Shown here piece after piece: positions 9,920 to 20,568 of a stretch of 64,000 nucleotides of DNA. This DNA is from Isoetes taiwanensis (lineage: Eukaryota; Streptophyta; Lycopodiopsida; Isoetales; Isoetaceae). The number at the start of each line of letters is the position of its first letter. The stretch's first letter is position 1. The stretch lies in NCBI GenBank assembly GCA_021234155.1, contig JAJEKV010000072.1, positions 1,592,526-1,656,525 on the forward strand, written 5' to 3'. The position numbers and the translations under genes were made by a program. Under the pieces are notes generated by a model. The model ran no database searches and was not told the origin of the DNA. It saw nothing but the letters and a program-made list of their open reading frames with translations.

Positions 9920-11690
9920 AAAAAAAGGGGAGATTGGTGGGAAAGCCCCAGACCTGGATGGTATGCAGGCAGAATTGCTTAAGTGGGCAGAGCCGTCCAT
10001 AATACCAGTGTTGACCGCCTTGTTCAACAAGGCATTATAGGAAGGCTTCCCGCTGCAGTGGACCAATAGTAGAGTTGTTCCCATCTATAAGGCAGGTGAA
10101 CCACACTGCCCAGCCAATTACCGAACAATCATGGTCCGTTCGATGTTTGCAAAACTGCTTGCTGGGATTCTCGGCGGCGGTTGGCCGGCAGAGAAGCGAG
10201 AGGTGCGGGCCCTCACCGAGGCGGGATTGGACCAGACACTCAACCATTGACCACATCTTCACGTTGCGAACTCTACTTGAAGACAGCAGAAACCACCGTC
10301 AGGATCAATATTGTTGCTTTGTGGATTTCGCGAAGGCATTTGACACTGTGCCTCGGGAAAAACTATGGGCGGTTACAGCGGTGGGGGTTCTGTAGATTTG
10401 CAAAATGCAGTTAATACAGGCTATATGAAAGATGCTCGGGTCGGTTGCAGCCGACAAGCCAACCATTTGATAGTAGTATCGGGGTTCGTCAGAGATGCCT
10501 TCTCTCCCCAACATTGTTTGGACTTTACATTGATCAATCGGAGAGTTGGCTTGCTGATAATGGGGGCGATGGAGCTCACCTTCTCTACCAGATCATCGAG
10601 CCGGTTAATATATGCTGATGATGTGGACCTCTAACTTACACACCGGCGGACATACAGCGACATCTCGATGCCACGGACACATTACGTCAAGCGGCGGATA
10701 TGCGTCAACGGCCAAGACTAAAGTGGTTTTCATATCATCTTCACGTCAGCCGACCCTCCTTCAGTTATCGAGGGCAGAATGTGGAAGTAGCATCCACATA
10801 CAAATATTTGGGAGTGGAGTTTCCTTCTACTATATGCGGGACATATCCATGCGACTACAGTGGCATTGTTTGGAAGGAACTATATGCAATGCAAAACAAT
10901 AGTCATAGAGTGGAGTTGTATGATTGGGCCCATCAGTCACACCTGTTCAAGGTCTTAGTGGAGCCTGTCCTTTTATACGGGATTGAAGTATGGGCCCGTT
11001 ATGGTATCCCTCGCTACTTGGAATGACTTGGGGCGGTGCGTAAAGCCTTCTTGAAATACGAGCACTAGGGGTGAAGTCCACGGTCCCATATCAAATTCTC
11101 TGCAGGAGATAGGATCCTTGCCTCTTGAGGAGGTGACCCCTTGATAAGCCACATTGTCTATTTTTTCGAGAAGGTGGTCAATATGGACGATGCCCGCCTC
11201 CCTAAACTAGCTTATATCATGGCAATGGGGCTGCAGAGCCTCAAGGCCTACTGGAGGGAAAAGAGAGCTCAATGGTTGGCTAGATGGAATGTGCAAGAGC
11301 ACAGGTGCATACATGTGCAAATAGAGGCAGATCGGTATAGCTTGAGGCAATATCTTGATGCTTGCTTCCTCAGCAAGCTTTGGGATGCCAATACCCTTGA
11401 ACATGTCAAGACAGCACACTACCAGCTGAGTTGGTCAGGTCTGGCCAGCCGTTACATGTGACATTGAGGATAGCATCCGTACGGGTGCTAGGATCATACC
11501 TTCATGATGATGTATACTTATACAGTTTGACAACATTCTTATTACTGCCACGATTTTTCCCTCGAAAACCCTTCGGGGCGGGGGGTTTTAACCCGGAAAG
11601 TAATAAGTTTGCTGCGCTCCTTCTGGGTCCCATAGGCCGATTGGTCTCAGTGGACGATAAAAAATCATTCTCATTCTCATTCTCATCCTA
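9920..11690 (+). pseudogene. 5'-truncated LINE of second family, RT to 3' tail
   Basis: Reverse-transcriptase half of a non-LTR element. In order: PDLDGMQAELLKW near 9950, NSRVVPIYKAGEPHCPANYR near 10065-10125, DFAKAFDTVPREKLW near 10323-10370, then a frame with LIYADDVDL near 10605-10634 (the catalytic YADD), and YKYLGVEFPST near 10795-10830. A C-terminal part at 11141-11461 contains SLKAYWREKRAQW. Frameshifts near 10245, 10390, 10640, 10700 and 11030 and several stops inactivate it. The 3' UTR contains a stem AAAACCC/GGGTTTT near 11557-11595, the family hallmark GGGTCCCATAGGCCGATTGG at about 11628-11647 and a (CATTCT)n tail at about 11667-11690. It shares its tail with the copies at 3.5, 6.1 and 30.0 kb. 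Confidence 0.9.
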
Positions 11691-12071
11691 AGCTGCACAC
11701 AATTTTTCTGTGGCTTTCTAAGTGTCATATCAACTTATACAAAGGAATTAATGCTCATGGTATATATGAAGAAGATTGCCGGTTTGTAGAAAAAAACAGC
11801 AGCTTGAACCTGGACTCTATAGCGTGTTTCAGGTGATCCACAGAAAATGGAGCTCAAATCTTCTTTGCAATAGCTTAAGTCAATTATCTCTAAATTGACT
11901 TCCATGGCAAGTCTCTGGCCTCAAATGAGAATTTTGAGATAGGAATACATTTCCATCAAGCTAATTCATGTGGACCGATAGAAGAACAATTACTCGACAA
12001 TTACAATTGAGAAGGTTAAGTCATATTCCAAACCATAGGCTTTGCTTTATACATATTTCAAAAATATAAAC
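11691..12071. other. unassigned interval
   Basis: AT-rich sequence between the LINE tail and the TIR element. No coding or repeat signal seen. Confidence 0.5.
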
Positions 12072-12250
12072 GGCATTAGAGTTTTTTTGAGGTCAAATAA
12101 GGGCCTTGTAAGAATATATTGGGGGGGGCTGCCACGTAGGATCCCGAACCTACCTTTCCCCCCTCCATACCTAACTTTCACTCTCCCCTAACCTAACTTC
12201 CCCCCCTCCGAACCTAACCTCGTACCTACTTTGCAATCATTATTTCCTAA

Positions 12251-12868
12251 CGACCACAAAATTTAATGATTACATCTAAGATTTTCCTTTTCCCACCATC
12301 GAGCCGACCATCGAGCGGCCATCGAGCTTGCCATCGGCGCCATCGGCGCCAACGGCGCGTTGCCGCCAGCGTCCAAGCATTGTTTGAATTCGAATTATGG
12401 CGGATTCTTGCCAGCAAATTTCGCTCTGTTTGTTGGCAAGAATCTTCCTAATTCTAAGCTCCGCTCCGGTTCTCGGTCTTTTGCAGCGTCAATGGCAAAG
12501 GTATTTGGTTTCAAGTTGTCATTGCATTCCTTTGAATGTTCTTGGTTCTAATACTTACGTTTGGGGATCAAACTAATTCGAGGGTCAATTTAGAGTGCAA
12601 TTGCCAAAAGGATGCACGCCTTCTGAGGAATAAGTTCACTTGGAAGCAACCAATAGATGAAGATGCATTGCAAGCTTTTGGAGCTATGAATATAGACCTC
12701 TGGGCTAAAGGCCAACTTCTCAGAGACCTACCTCCTCATTCTCCTCGTTTTCCAGTAGGAGCTTCTTTTCTGCGGGGATCTATTTGCTCCTCTTTTGGTG
12801 AGGCGGGACATTCTATCACGGCGACCTCCACACTTGAAGAACCGGCATCTTGGTTTGACTTATCGTAA
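12251..12868 (+). other. possible captured gene fragment inside the TIR element
   Basis: 12300-12505 has a GC-rich, Ser/Arg-rich reading (FVGKNLPNSKLRSGSRSFAA) ending in AATGGCAAAG|GTATTT, which looks like a first exon with a splice donor at about 12502. It is followed by 12536-12868 encoding a 110-residue frame with LWAKGQLLRDLPPHSP. Neither part matches a family I know. Exon-like fragments inside a TIR element would fit gene capture, but no parent gene can be named. Confidence 0.25.
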
Positions 12869-13377
12869 ATCATGTATGTGTTGAACATAATATCTACGTT
12901 GTAAAAACTTTCTTTTCCTTTTTTCCTGCATAGTTCTGCAGGTAGTCTCCTCAAAAACCTCCTAATTCGGTCTTGATCAGCCTTCAGAAATATCTTAATT
13001 AAAGCTTGCATGCTCAGTAAAGGCAAATCAGTCACATAACATGGTTTTGGGTCAGGTCAGCTCTAGCCATGAAGCTATGAAGAATGTCCCCATATGCAAC
13101 ATGTTACACTCGACCATAACGTCTATTGTCAGGCAAAAATTATTGTATACAGTAGTTGCATCAAATAGCTCCTCTATCTCCTCCTCAAACTCTTACGGAT
13201 GCCCGACAAAATTCCATTCTTTTCTCTACTATATTATCATACCATGTGCTAAACAACTCCCATGCCTTATCGATTTACTCTTTACCATTCTCGTTGAGCA
13301 ACACCTTGATTTGTGATAGTTTGAAGGTGAGTGCCTTAGTAGCGACTTGATATGCAAGAGTGACTAAACAGTAGCTC

Positions 13378-13530
13378 TGGTCGCGAAAATAAACATTTCC
13401 ATATTTTATGTTATACACAATTTCATAGACCGTGGCTACGATGTCAAAATAACACTTCCATATTTTATGTTTATACATTTATGCACCGTGGCTCACGATT
13501 GCAAAACAACACTTTCTTATTTTATAACGC
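13378..13530. repeat. 65-bp satellite-like repeat, left block
   Basis: Two to three copies of a unit reading roughly CCGTGGCTACGATG, then AAAACAACACTTCC, then ATATTTTATGTTATACAT. The same unit reappears at 14195-14345, so a once continuous array is split by about 660 bp. Confidence 0.6.
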
Positions 13531-13689
13531 CATACAAGAAGAGGTTCAATTGAAGGGAGGAAGTTAATGAGGATGCTTTGGTAATTTAGAGCAACGAACA
13601 TTGATATTTAGGCAATGACAACTCTTTTTGTTTCATTAAATTTTGAGTAGTGTTTTGTGAGTTCAAAAGTAGTCTCTTGTTAGTTATTG

Positions 13690-14120
13690 TCAAATTGACT
13701 ATGAAAGAGTGGGCCACGATGGTTCTGATCTTAAATGCATGTATCCGTTAGGAAATTGTGGACATGGAAAATTAAGCACTATATATATATTTTTTTAGGG
13801 CGTGGTTAGTTCTCTGAAATGCATGTATCCGTCCGGGGCTGTGGACATGGCAAATTCGCATAGTAACCCCTAAAAAATATATATATATATATATATATTT
13901 TTTTTTTTTGGTTTTTTTTTTAGAGGGGTGGTTCATGGTCTGATTGAAATGCATGTATCCGTCGGGTCGTGGACATGGCAAATTCGACCTTGTAACCACG
14001 CCCTAAAATTTATTTATTTATTTATTTTTTTTTTGGGTTCTGGTCTTGAAATGCATGTATCAGGTCGGCATGGACATAACAAATCGCCGCGCTCAGTTAA
14101 TTCACCCCTAAAAAATAAAA
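13690..14120. repeat. tandem array of four mini-elements with short TIRs and poly(T)/AT spacers
   Basis: Four diverged units centre on GAAATGCATGTATCCGTC followed by TGTGGACATGGCAAATTCG. Two of them are bounded by TTTTTAGGGCGTGGTTA on the left and its complement TAACCACGCCCTAAAA or TAACCCCTAAAAAA on the right. Approximate spans: 13720-13790, 13789-13878, 13911-14008 and 14025-14115. Units are separated by T runs, (AT)n at 13880-13900 and (TTTA)n at 14008-14030. No coding capacity. Confidence 0.65.
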
Positions 14121-14126
14121 GTCTGT

Positions 14127-14191
14127 GGGTTTCCATCTTTTGGCATCGGGGTTGGGCCCTTAAGTGATCCCATCAAACCTCTAATGAATTT
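14127..14191. mobile_element. diverged second right end of the TIR family
   Basis: TGGCATCGGGG, GGGCCCTTAAGTGAT and CCTCTAATG align with the right end at 15612-15667 (GGCATCGAGT, GGGCCCTTAATTGAC, CTCTAATG). It may be the end of a nested or older copy. Immediately downstream the split 65-bp array resumes. Confidence 0.5.
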
Positions 14192-14194
14192 TCG

Positions 14195-14345
14195 CACCGT
14201 AGCTACGGTGCGAAAACAACTACTTCCATATTTTATGTTATACATAATTTTATGACCCAGGTACCTACTACGGTCGAAAACAACTTCTTCCTTATTTTAT
14301 GATATTCATATTTTAGCATCGTAGCTACTTTAATTTTTTATGTTA
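14195..14345. repeat. 65-bp satellite-like repeat, right block
   Basis: Continues the unit found at 13378-13530, starting with the palindrome CACCGTAGCTACGGTG at 14196-14211. Copies include ACTTCCATATTTTATG and CTTCCTTATTTTATG. Confidence 0.6.
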
Positions 14346-15632
14346 AGCGAAAAGCAAACCTTTCCAATCAATATACAATAGATCTCCAATTAATCGTCAC
14401 TTATATTTATATTACATAGATTCATATCTGGATGCAATATCTGAACCGAACCATGTCTTGACTTATCACGCATTCAAAGAGATTCGGCTCCATCATGAAG
14501 TCGAGCACTCCAACCTTCAAGAAATAGACTATCTAAAAAACTATCCACCGAATCCGGGAAATAAACATCTTGAATAAGGCAATGAACTACTCAATTCCTA
14601 AATTTGTCTTCACATGCCCGAGAAACCTCCCTTCTCCTTCAATGTCAGTAAACATTTCGTGACAACTTACTCCGGTGCTAGTAAGAGTAAGTGGCATCCG
14701 GAGGCTGCGGGTATAGCTCGGACAGGTGGGCAATGGAAGCTCAATAAGCTTGGATCTTAGGTGGAGTATTCATACCTCGAGAACCATATACCCTACGTGA
14801 GTTTTTACCGGTATGCTACCTTGAACAACAAAGGAGCCCATATCTTGGTGAAAGCAATGGAATACACTCTTGTGAAGAGGCGTGTTCTACACATGGATAT
14901 ACACAAACACGAGAGAATAGGAATGAACTGGATAAGTAACTGAACTAATTTAGATATGGATTGCATAGAAGTACATACTTACAATTTGCTTCTAACCGTG
15001 GGAAAGTTCTTCGCTTGCTTATTTTTTCTTTTGCCATATTTGTTGGAGTGTATACATGACTCACTTATACAAATATCTCTTTGCCTGATCGAAAACCGAC
15101 CACCAAAGCCTTCCAATGTGCAGAAACATCACTTCTCCTGCATCTTTTGACTCGCTATTCACCTCGCATTCCAGGTTGGAGTGTAACAAAGCTCCAGGTC
15201 GACACCACGAAGCTTTCAAAGTCATTTCTGATTGTGATAGAGCCATCTAAAGTCATAGAATTCAAATTAGAATGTGGAGCGGAATCGAAATACTAGGAAA
15301 GGCTCGGTGATTTTACCTTGACCGAAGCGTTTTTGTGGTCGAAACACACCGGTAGCAGGTGAAGCTATTCAAAGCAAATCGAAGTTCCCTTGGCGGGCAA
15401 TCGATCTTCAGCGCAAACTTTGTTGAAGAAAATACCTGAGCGGGAATTGAGGGCGGGAGCTAACGGTCATAATTGCTACGTGTGTAATCTGACACCCGAA
15501 GCTAGAGGCACGGATATTACCGAAGCTACGTGCAGTTGACACCTGGAATGGCGAAAGCAAGGCTCGGTAAAAAAACTCTGTACAAGCTCGGCTCCCCATT
15601 GGCCGCGAGCTTTTTGACGTGGCATCGAGTAA
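14346..15632. other. interior of the TIR element, no gene recognised
   Basis: Mixed-composition sequence with only short open frames. GC content rises toward the right end (15300-15630), which contains TTGACCGAAGC and CGAAGCTACG-type short repeats. Confidence 0.4.
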
Positions 15633-15667
15633 GGGCCCTTAATTGACCTCAAAAAAACTCTAATGCC

Positions 15668-17430
15668 TAAATCGTTATTGACATACCAAAATGAGAGGCA
15701 ACCAGAGGCGTCAATATACACTTTGGGCCATGGGATTTGCAGATCCGATGACCGAGGTGAATGAAAAGTAAACATTGCATGTGCAAGTTTACAACCCAAC
15801 CACATGCATTTTTGTAGCAGATCTCAATCAAATTGAAGGCAAAACAGGTGGCACATAAGTCTGAATGGAAATGGAATGGATTAACTTAATGTGGATCATA
15901 TTGTTTAGTCATGATCCAAAGTTTCTTGGGATTGCCTTCAACTTCTGGAGGATGTAGTCATAGTGGCACATTACTTCATATTTCCAGCTTGGTAAAATCG
16001 ATCACTTCTCCCTTCAGTCTTTACCTGCCAGATCATCTTTGTTCCGTCTTTACTTGCCAGATAGTCTCTACTAATAGCAGAGAGAAGAAAGAAAGAGATA
16101 TACCTGATACCAAATTCGTTGGAAGGATATGGACCATGACAGTCTCATTCCCATCAAGGATGCATGTTATCAAATTAGCTTATTAATATATATATAGCAG
16201 AAAGATATAAATTTGATACCAGGGAAGGGCTATTTGAGATCCGGTGGCACTGCCAACACGTTTATCTGTTCTATAGTTGGGATGTCTTCTTTAAAAGATT
16301 CAACAAGATACAATACCTGTAACAAAACAAAAACAAACTCGGGTTAGAAAAATAAAGCAAAAAAGATAAATAAAAACGGAAAAAAAGCAGTACTGTTTGG
16401 GTGTTGGAGATTATTTGGACAATCTCTGCGAGGCCACAACTATGCTACAACGAAAGCAAATTCCAACTGCGGAAGATGCTTAAACACGCATTGGAACAAC
16501 CCGCAAAACCAATATTATCTTTGAGAAGAAGATCTTGATGCTTTATATGGAGCAAAAAAGATAAATAAGACAACCCATATCCTCAAGCAAACTTTCAAAA
16601 CTTTAACAAATACTTACGAAATGTAGGCTGCGATGCGGATGCTCGGCATTTGCAAAAGGCGACACATGAAGAGCCATGCGTTATGGAATAATCTTAGAAG
16701 CCAAGATTTTTTACGGGGAAAAGGCAGATCAGATCACGAAGATCAAGCATTTAGCATACTTAGCAAACGGATTTTGATATTTAACAACGGTTTAAGCAAT
16801 GGATTTCTGGCTTAGCAACGAATTTAGGCTCTACAACTTGAGTTAGGAGCTCTGACTGATTCTTGAGTTTCTACAAAGTTTTATTGCAAGATTCTCATAT
16901 ACTTTGCTAGGATAGATATATCTTGGGGTTCTCGGGCCGCCATAACTCGAGATGACTGCTATAGCTTAGATGAGGGTGCTTTTGGCCGCCATAGCTTCGG
17001 ATGATCCCCAATGAAATCAAAGAAAATGAAGGAAAACAGATCAAAGAATCAATAGAACAGAAGAAATCATTTGGAAGAAGAGGGATTTGCACGCGAGTTA
17101 TACAAATAGAATCGAAGAACTCAATAAAGCGAGAATTGCTAGAAGAAGAGGGATTAGAACATGGATACGGCTAGAAATCAAAGGCTGCAACATGATCGGA
17201 ATGATCGGAATAGGGAGGTTGCCTTGGCGGCAAAGGAATCGAAGGCGGCAAATGAATCGAAGGCGCCAATACTGATTAGAAAAAATCCTTCAAACGTTCT
17301 AAAAACTTTGGGCCAATAGGATGTGAGGGCGAGATCACGATCTCTACTAGTTAATCTGCCCCCATGCATCTCAACCGTTCATCTCTGCTGAATATTATGT
17401 AATTATAACCAAGTTTGTCATTATTACATA
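15668..17430. other. unassigned interval
   Basis: No coding, RNA or clear repeat signal. Small AT microsatellite near 16188. Confidence 0.4.
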
Positions 17431-17432
17431 TT

Positions 17433-17590
17433 ATATAAAATGCTTTTATAGGATCTTACAGGCTGCCATGCTGGCGGGCGGCGCCGACAAGAGAGAGAGA
17501 GCCTCGCTCGCCACTTCGCCACTGGTGCAGTGGCGCCACGAGCCATTATTCCGCCTCGTAAAATCCCATAAAAGCATTTCATAAAATATA
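17433..17590. mobile_element. MITE-like foldback element, about 160 bp
   Basis: The left arm, about 17436-17462 (ATGCTTTTATAGGATCTTAC), pairs with the right arm, about 17555-17590 (GTAAAATCCCATAAAAGCAT), with a few mismatches. The centre is GC-rich (GGCGGGCGGCGCCGACAAG). Short TIRs around a small non-coding core is the usual MITE form; superfamily not determined. Confidence 0.5.
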
Positions 17591-17599
17591 AAGGTATTT

Positions 17600-18223
17600 G
17601 GCCCTCAAAGAACAACATGAACATCGTCTCTCGACGGTGATACGCCATGGCTAGGGAGTGGGTTAACTTACCACGAGATTTCGGGATTGATACAATGCAA
17701 CAACGAAAAATTGAAGGAAAAATTTGCCGGTTTAGCCTCCTCTAAAGCCATCTGATGAGTTCGTGTAGGGTGTCTTTTCACAGAGGCCATAAAGAGTTTT
17801 AGGGAAAATACTCGAGCTTTTGCTGCTGAATAGGGCTTAAAATTGGAGCCTTAGGTTGTAGCCACAGCTAAATGCTCTCGAAGTGCAATATGTTTGCCTT
17901 CTTTCTCCGATGCAAGCAAATCCAGTACAAATCCTGCAAACATTATACCCGAGATTATGTAACCAGATTATTATCTGGGAAATGGAGTCAAGAACCAAAG
18001 TTTTGACAATCATAAGTGATTAAAATATGTGCAAAACACCTAAGGTTGGAAAGATCTCAACAAGATCTATCTATTGCACTAAACGAGAGCTCATTTGGAC
18101 TTTTCTATCAATAGTTATACTAGAAAATATGATCAAGTGAGTTAGTTATAACAGTTTTGCTGACTGGACCCGTCAGGCTCTGATTTCTGATTGGTGGTAC
18201 ATTTATCTTCATTTAGCTTAGTT
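17600..18223. other. unassigned interval
   Basis: Nothing recognised. Confidence 0.4.
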
Positions 18224-18277
18224 GGCATGTTTTGAAGGCCCTTTTTTAATCTCAAAAAAACCCTAATGACCTGCGGA
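18224..18277. mobile_element. third right end of the TIR family, orphan
   Basis: GAAGGCCCTTTTTTAATCTC and AAAAAAACCCTAATGACC align with the right TIR at 15633-15667. No matching left end was found nearby, so it is a solo or truncated terminus. Confidence 0.45.
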
Positions 18278-19604
18278 ATGGATCCAAGGAACATAGCTTA
18301 ATTAAAGAAACCCTAATTTCGACGCCACAAGAAGAAGCTTCTTGAATATGCCTGCTTGCAAGCGAAATCGCTAGAATAGTGGGGACAGAGAATCTTGGCG
18401 GCGCCGCGCATCCAAATCTGGAAGGAAATTACTGGCTTTAAAGATTATATAAAGTAGGCATAATTTTAAGAAAAGTACCTTTACAACGTGATATAAAAGG
18501 ATGCAAAGGGATAGTTACTTCCCTTGATCCCTTCACTTACTTGCATTATTCGGTGGAGAAGCTTCAAATGGCCTTTACTTCAGAACTATAGTGGTGTCTT
18601 ATCATTTTCACTTGGAAAAGACGTAGATGTTCTTAGACTCATGGTGGAAGTGAGCTAGATTTATAACTGGTCCATCAGAGGCCCTTATGAGATATGTATT
18701 TAGTTCTTCTGTTCTGGCGACCATTGCTATTAAAACTTCCTATATGGCCTATAGTGGAGCCACTATACTAAGATCTGAGCCCTATTGTGTACTTTTCTCT
18801 TGTTTAAATATCTTGTCTACAAAAAAAAAAGGGAGGGATAGTTTTTGTAATATGCGTCTTGTTCTAAAAGTATGTTGCTCATATTAAGTTATCATATTTG
18901 ACTGATTAAATACCTTTGTGAGATATTACATCAACAGGTAAGGAAGCAATCCTTCTCGCAGGCAAGGAAACATTTCCCCATTGCATAAGAAATGGTTGGG
19001 CATTGCATCCTGGGGCACTTACATCTATGTAACATCGTAGTAAACGAATTTTCAAAAGAACTCCAATTTATTTACATAAACAAATGCAACTGACCTCGCA
19101 TAGTTGCTTGCTCTTAAGTTCCCAACTTACATCTTGCGCTGGCACAAGTGCATTCCATCAATTTGGAAAAACCAAGTCAAAAGTAGGTCCTAAGCCTGCA
19201 ACCCAAGTCAGAAGCTTCATGATATGCACATATGCACATCAGAGCTATATATACATATGGTTCCAAATATAAAGTCTTTTCAATCTTCCAGTTTATTCCA
19301 AGTGGACAAGTATAACACGCATTGTGATTCTCCAACACATTCTCCTGTAAATCATTTGGTGCAGCATAAGCTACTTATAGGATTAGCATGTTTTCAAAAG
19401 CTCAAACAACGAAAGACGATTGTCTACGTCAATGAGTATCGATCTTGTCATAATATTTGTCACATCACATATTGACATCCCAATTTGACCTATTCAGCTT
19501 GCTATACCAAATGTGTGAGTCATAATGTGACGTGCGTGAAATATGCTTCTAAAAAGTTGCTAATTGGCTAGACAAATTCTGGTTTTTTCTATCCCCAAAT
19601 GTTT
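18278..19604. other. unassigned interval
   Basis: No gene seen. Short open frames only. Confidence 0.4.
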
Positions 19605-20030
19605 TGCCATGTCATCACTAATATTTGCCACCTCACATTCTCATGCCATGTCATCACCAATACTTTTTACAAATAGTCACGTTTTAAAAAGGGGAGTAGT
19701 TTGGTTTCTCTTTCTTATGACACCTCATCATTTTCCGCCACTATTACCTACTCATCTCACTCAAAAAATATTCCTTTTTTCAAAATATTAACCTAGTCAT
19801 TTTCTACCTAGAGTGCATAAAATGCTCAGTCATCATGTGACTTGCCACACCATCGAAAGTAATGCCATGTTACCATGGAGAAATTTGTTTTTTTTTAAGG
19901 TTGTAAAATTATGTTATCTCCCATAGTTTTTGCAAATAGCCACCTCTCAAGAAGAAATAAGTTTGCTTGCTCTTTTATGCCACCTCATCATTTCTACTGT
20001 CATATCATTTCCATGTCACCTTATGTACCA
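19605..20030. repeat. two diverged copies of a 130-bp repeat
   Basis: TTTTTACAAATAGTCACG through ACACCTCATCATTTT (about 19660-19737) is matched by TTTTTGCAAATAGCCACC through GCCACCTCATCATTTC (about 19925-19995). Flanking CATGTCATCAC-type words also recur. Ancient local duplication or paired element relics. Confidence 0.5.
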
Positions 20031-20568
20031 ACATTCTACTCTACATTGCCACTCTTCTTCAACAGAGTAGATTTTGACCACAACCTGCAAAAACCTAAGG
20101 CATCAAGGCAGCTTGAGCTTGCAGTTTTCTTTGTAGAAGCAACATCTCCCATTCGCAAACCAGATCCCTATACGTTTGAATGCAAAAGGATGAAATGTTT
20201 GAGGAAAGAATGAAGAGCCAAAGAGAATCTACATCCTCTTACCCCCATACTATTGTTTAGATAGCACATGCTTAGTGTTGCAGCAAGATAGGTAGAAATG
20301 ACCTAGCATATTATATAAGACCTCACAGAGGAGCATAGCTGGGAAAGTTTTAAGGGTCCATCTTCTGGCGTCAACAACGTCCCTCCACACGATAACACTG
20401 TGCGAGATCCTGGTTGAATCTGACTAGGATGCTTCAAACGAAATCTCCTACCTGATGCAAAATCCCCCTCTCGGAGAAATCCACTACCGCCGTAAAACCC
20501 AGCGCACTGTTGCAAAGGGACTACCAGCACGCCAGCCTTTGCTGCCCCGCCACGCCACCCACACCTCG

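Larger units (their letters stand above)
12072..15667. mobile_element. large DNA element with 35-bp terminal inverted repeats
   Basis: The left end at 12072-12106 begins GGCATTAGAGTTTTTTTGAG. The right end at 15633-15667 is its complement with about one mismatch and one indel. Flanks are ATATAAAC on the left and TAAATCG on the right, so a short TAAA-type duplication is possible but not clean. Inside there is no recognisable transposase. It holds a C-rich stretch (12120-12230), a short ORF (12536-12868), a 65-bp repeat array and the mini-element array at 13690-14120. Long conserved TIRs with unrelated contents suggest a non-autonomous Mutator-like or Pack-type element, but superfamily is inferred only. 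Confidence 0.6.

Noticed and set aside
12150-12235. CCTAAC-type words resembling telomeric repeat
   Set aside because: Irregular and mixed with C runs; not a TTTAGGG array.
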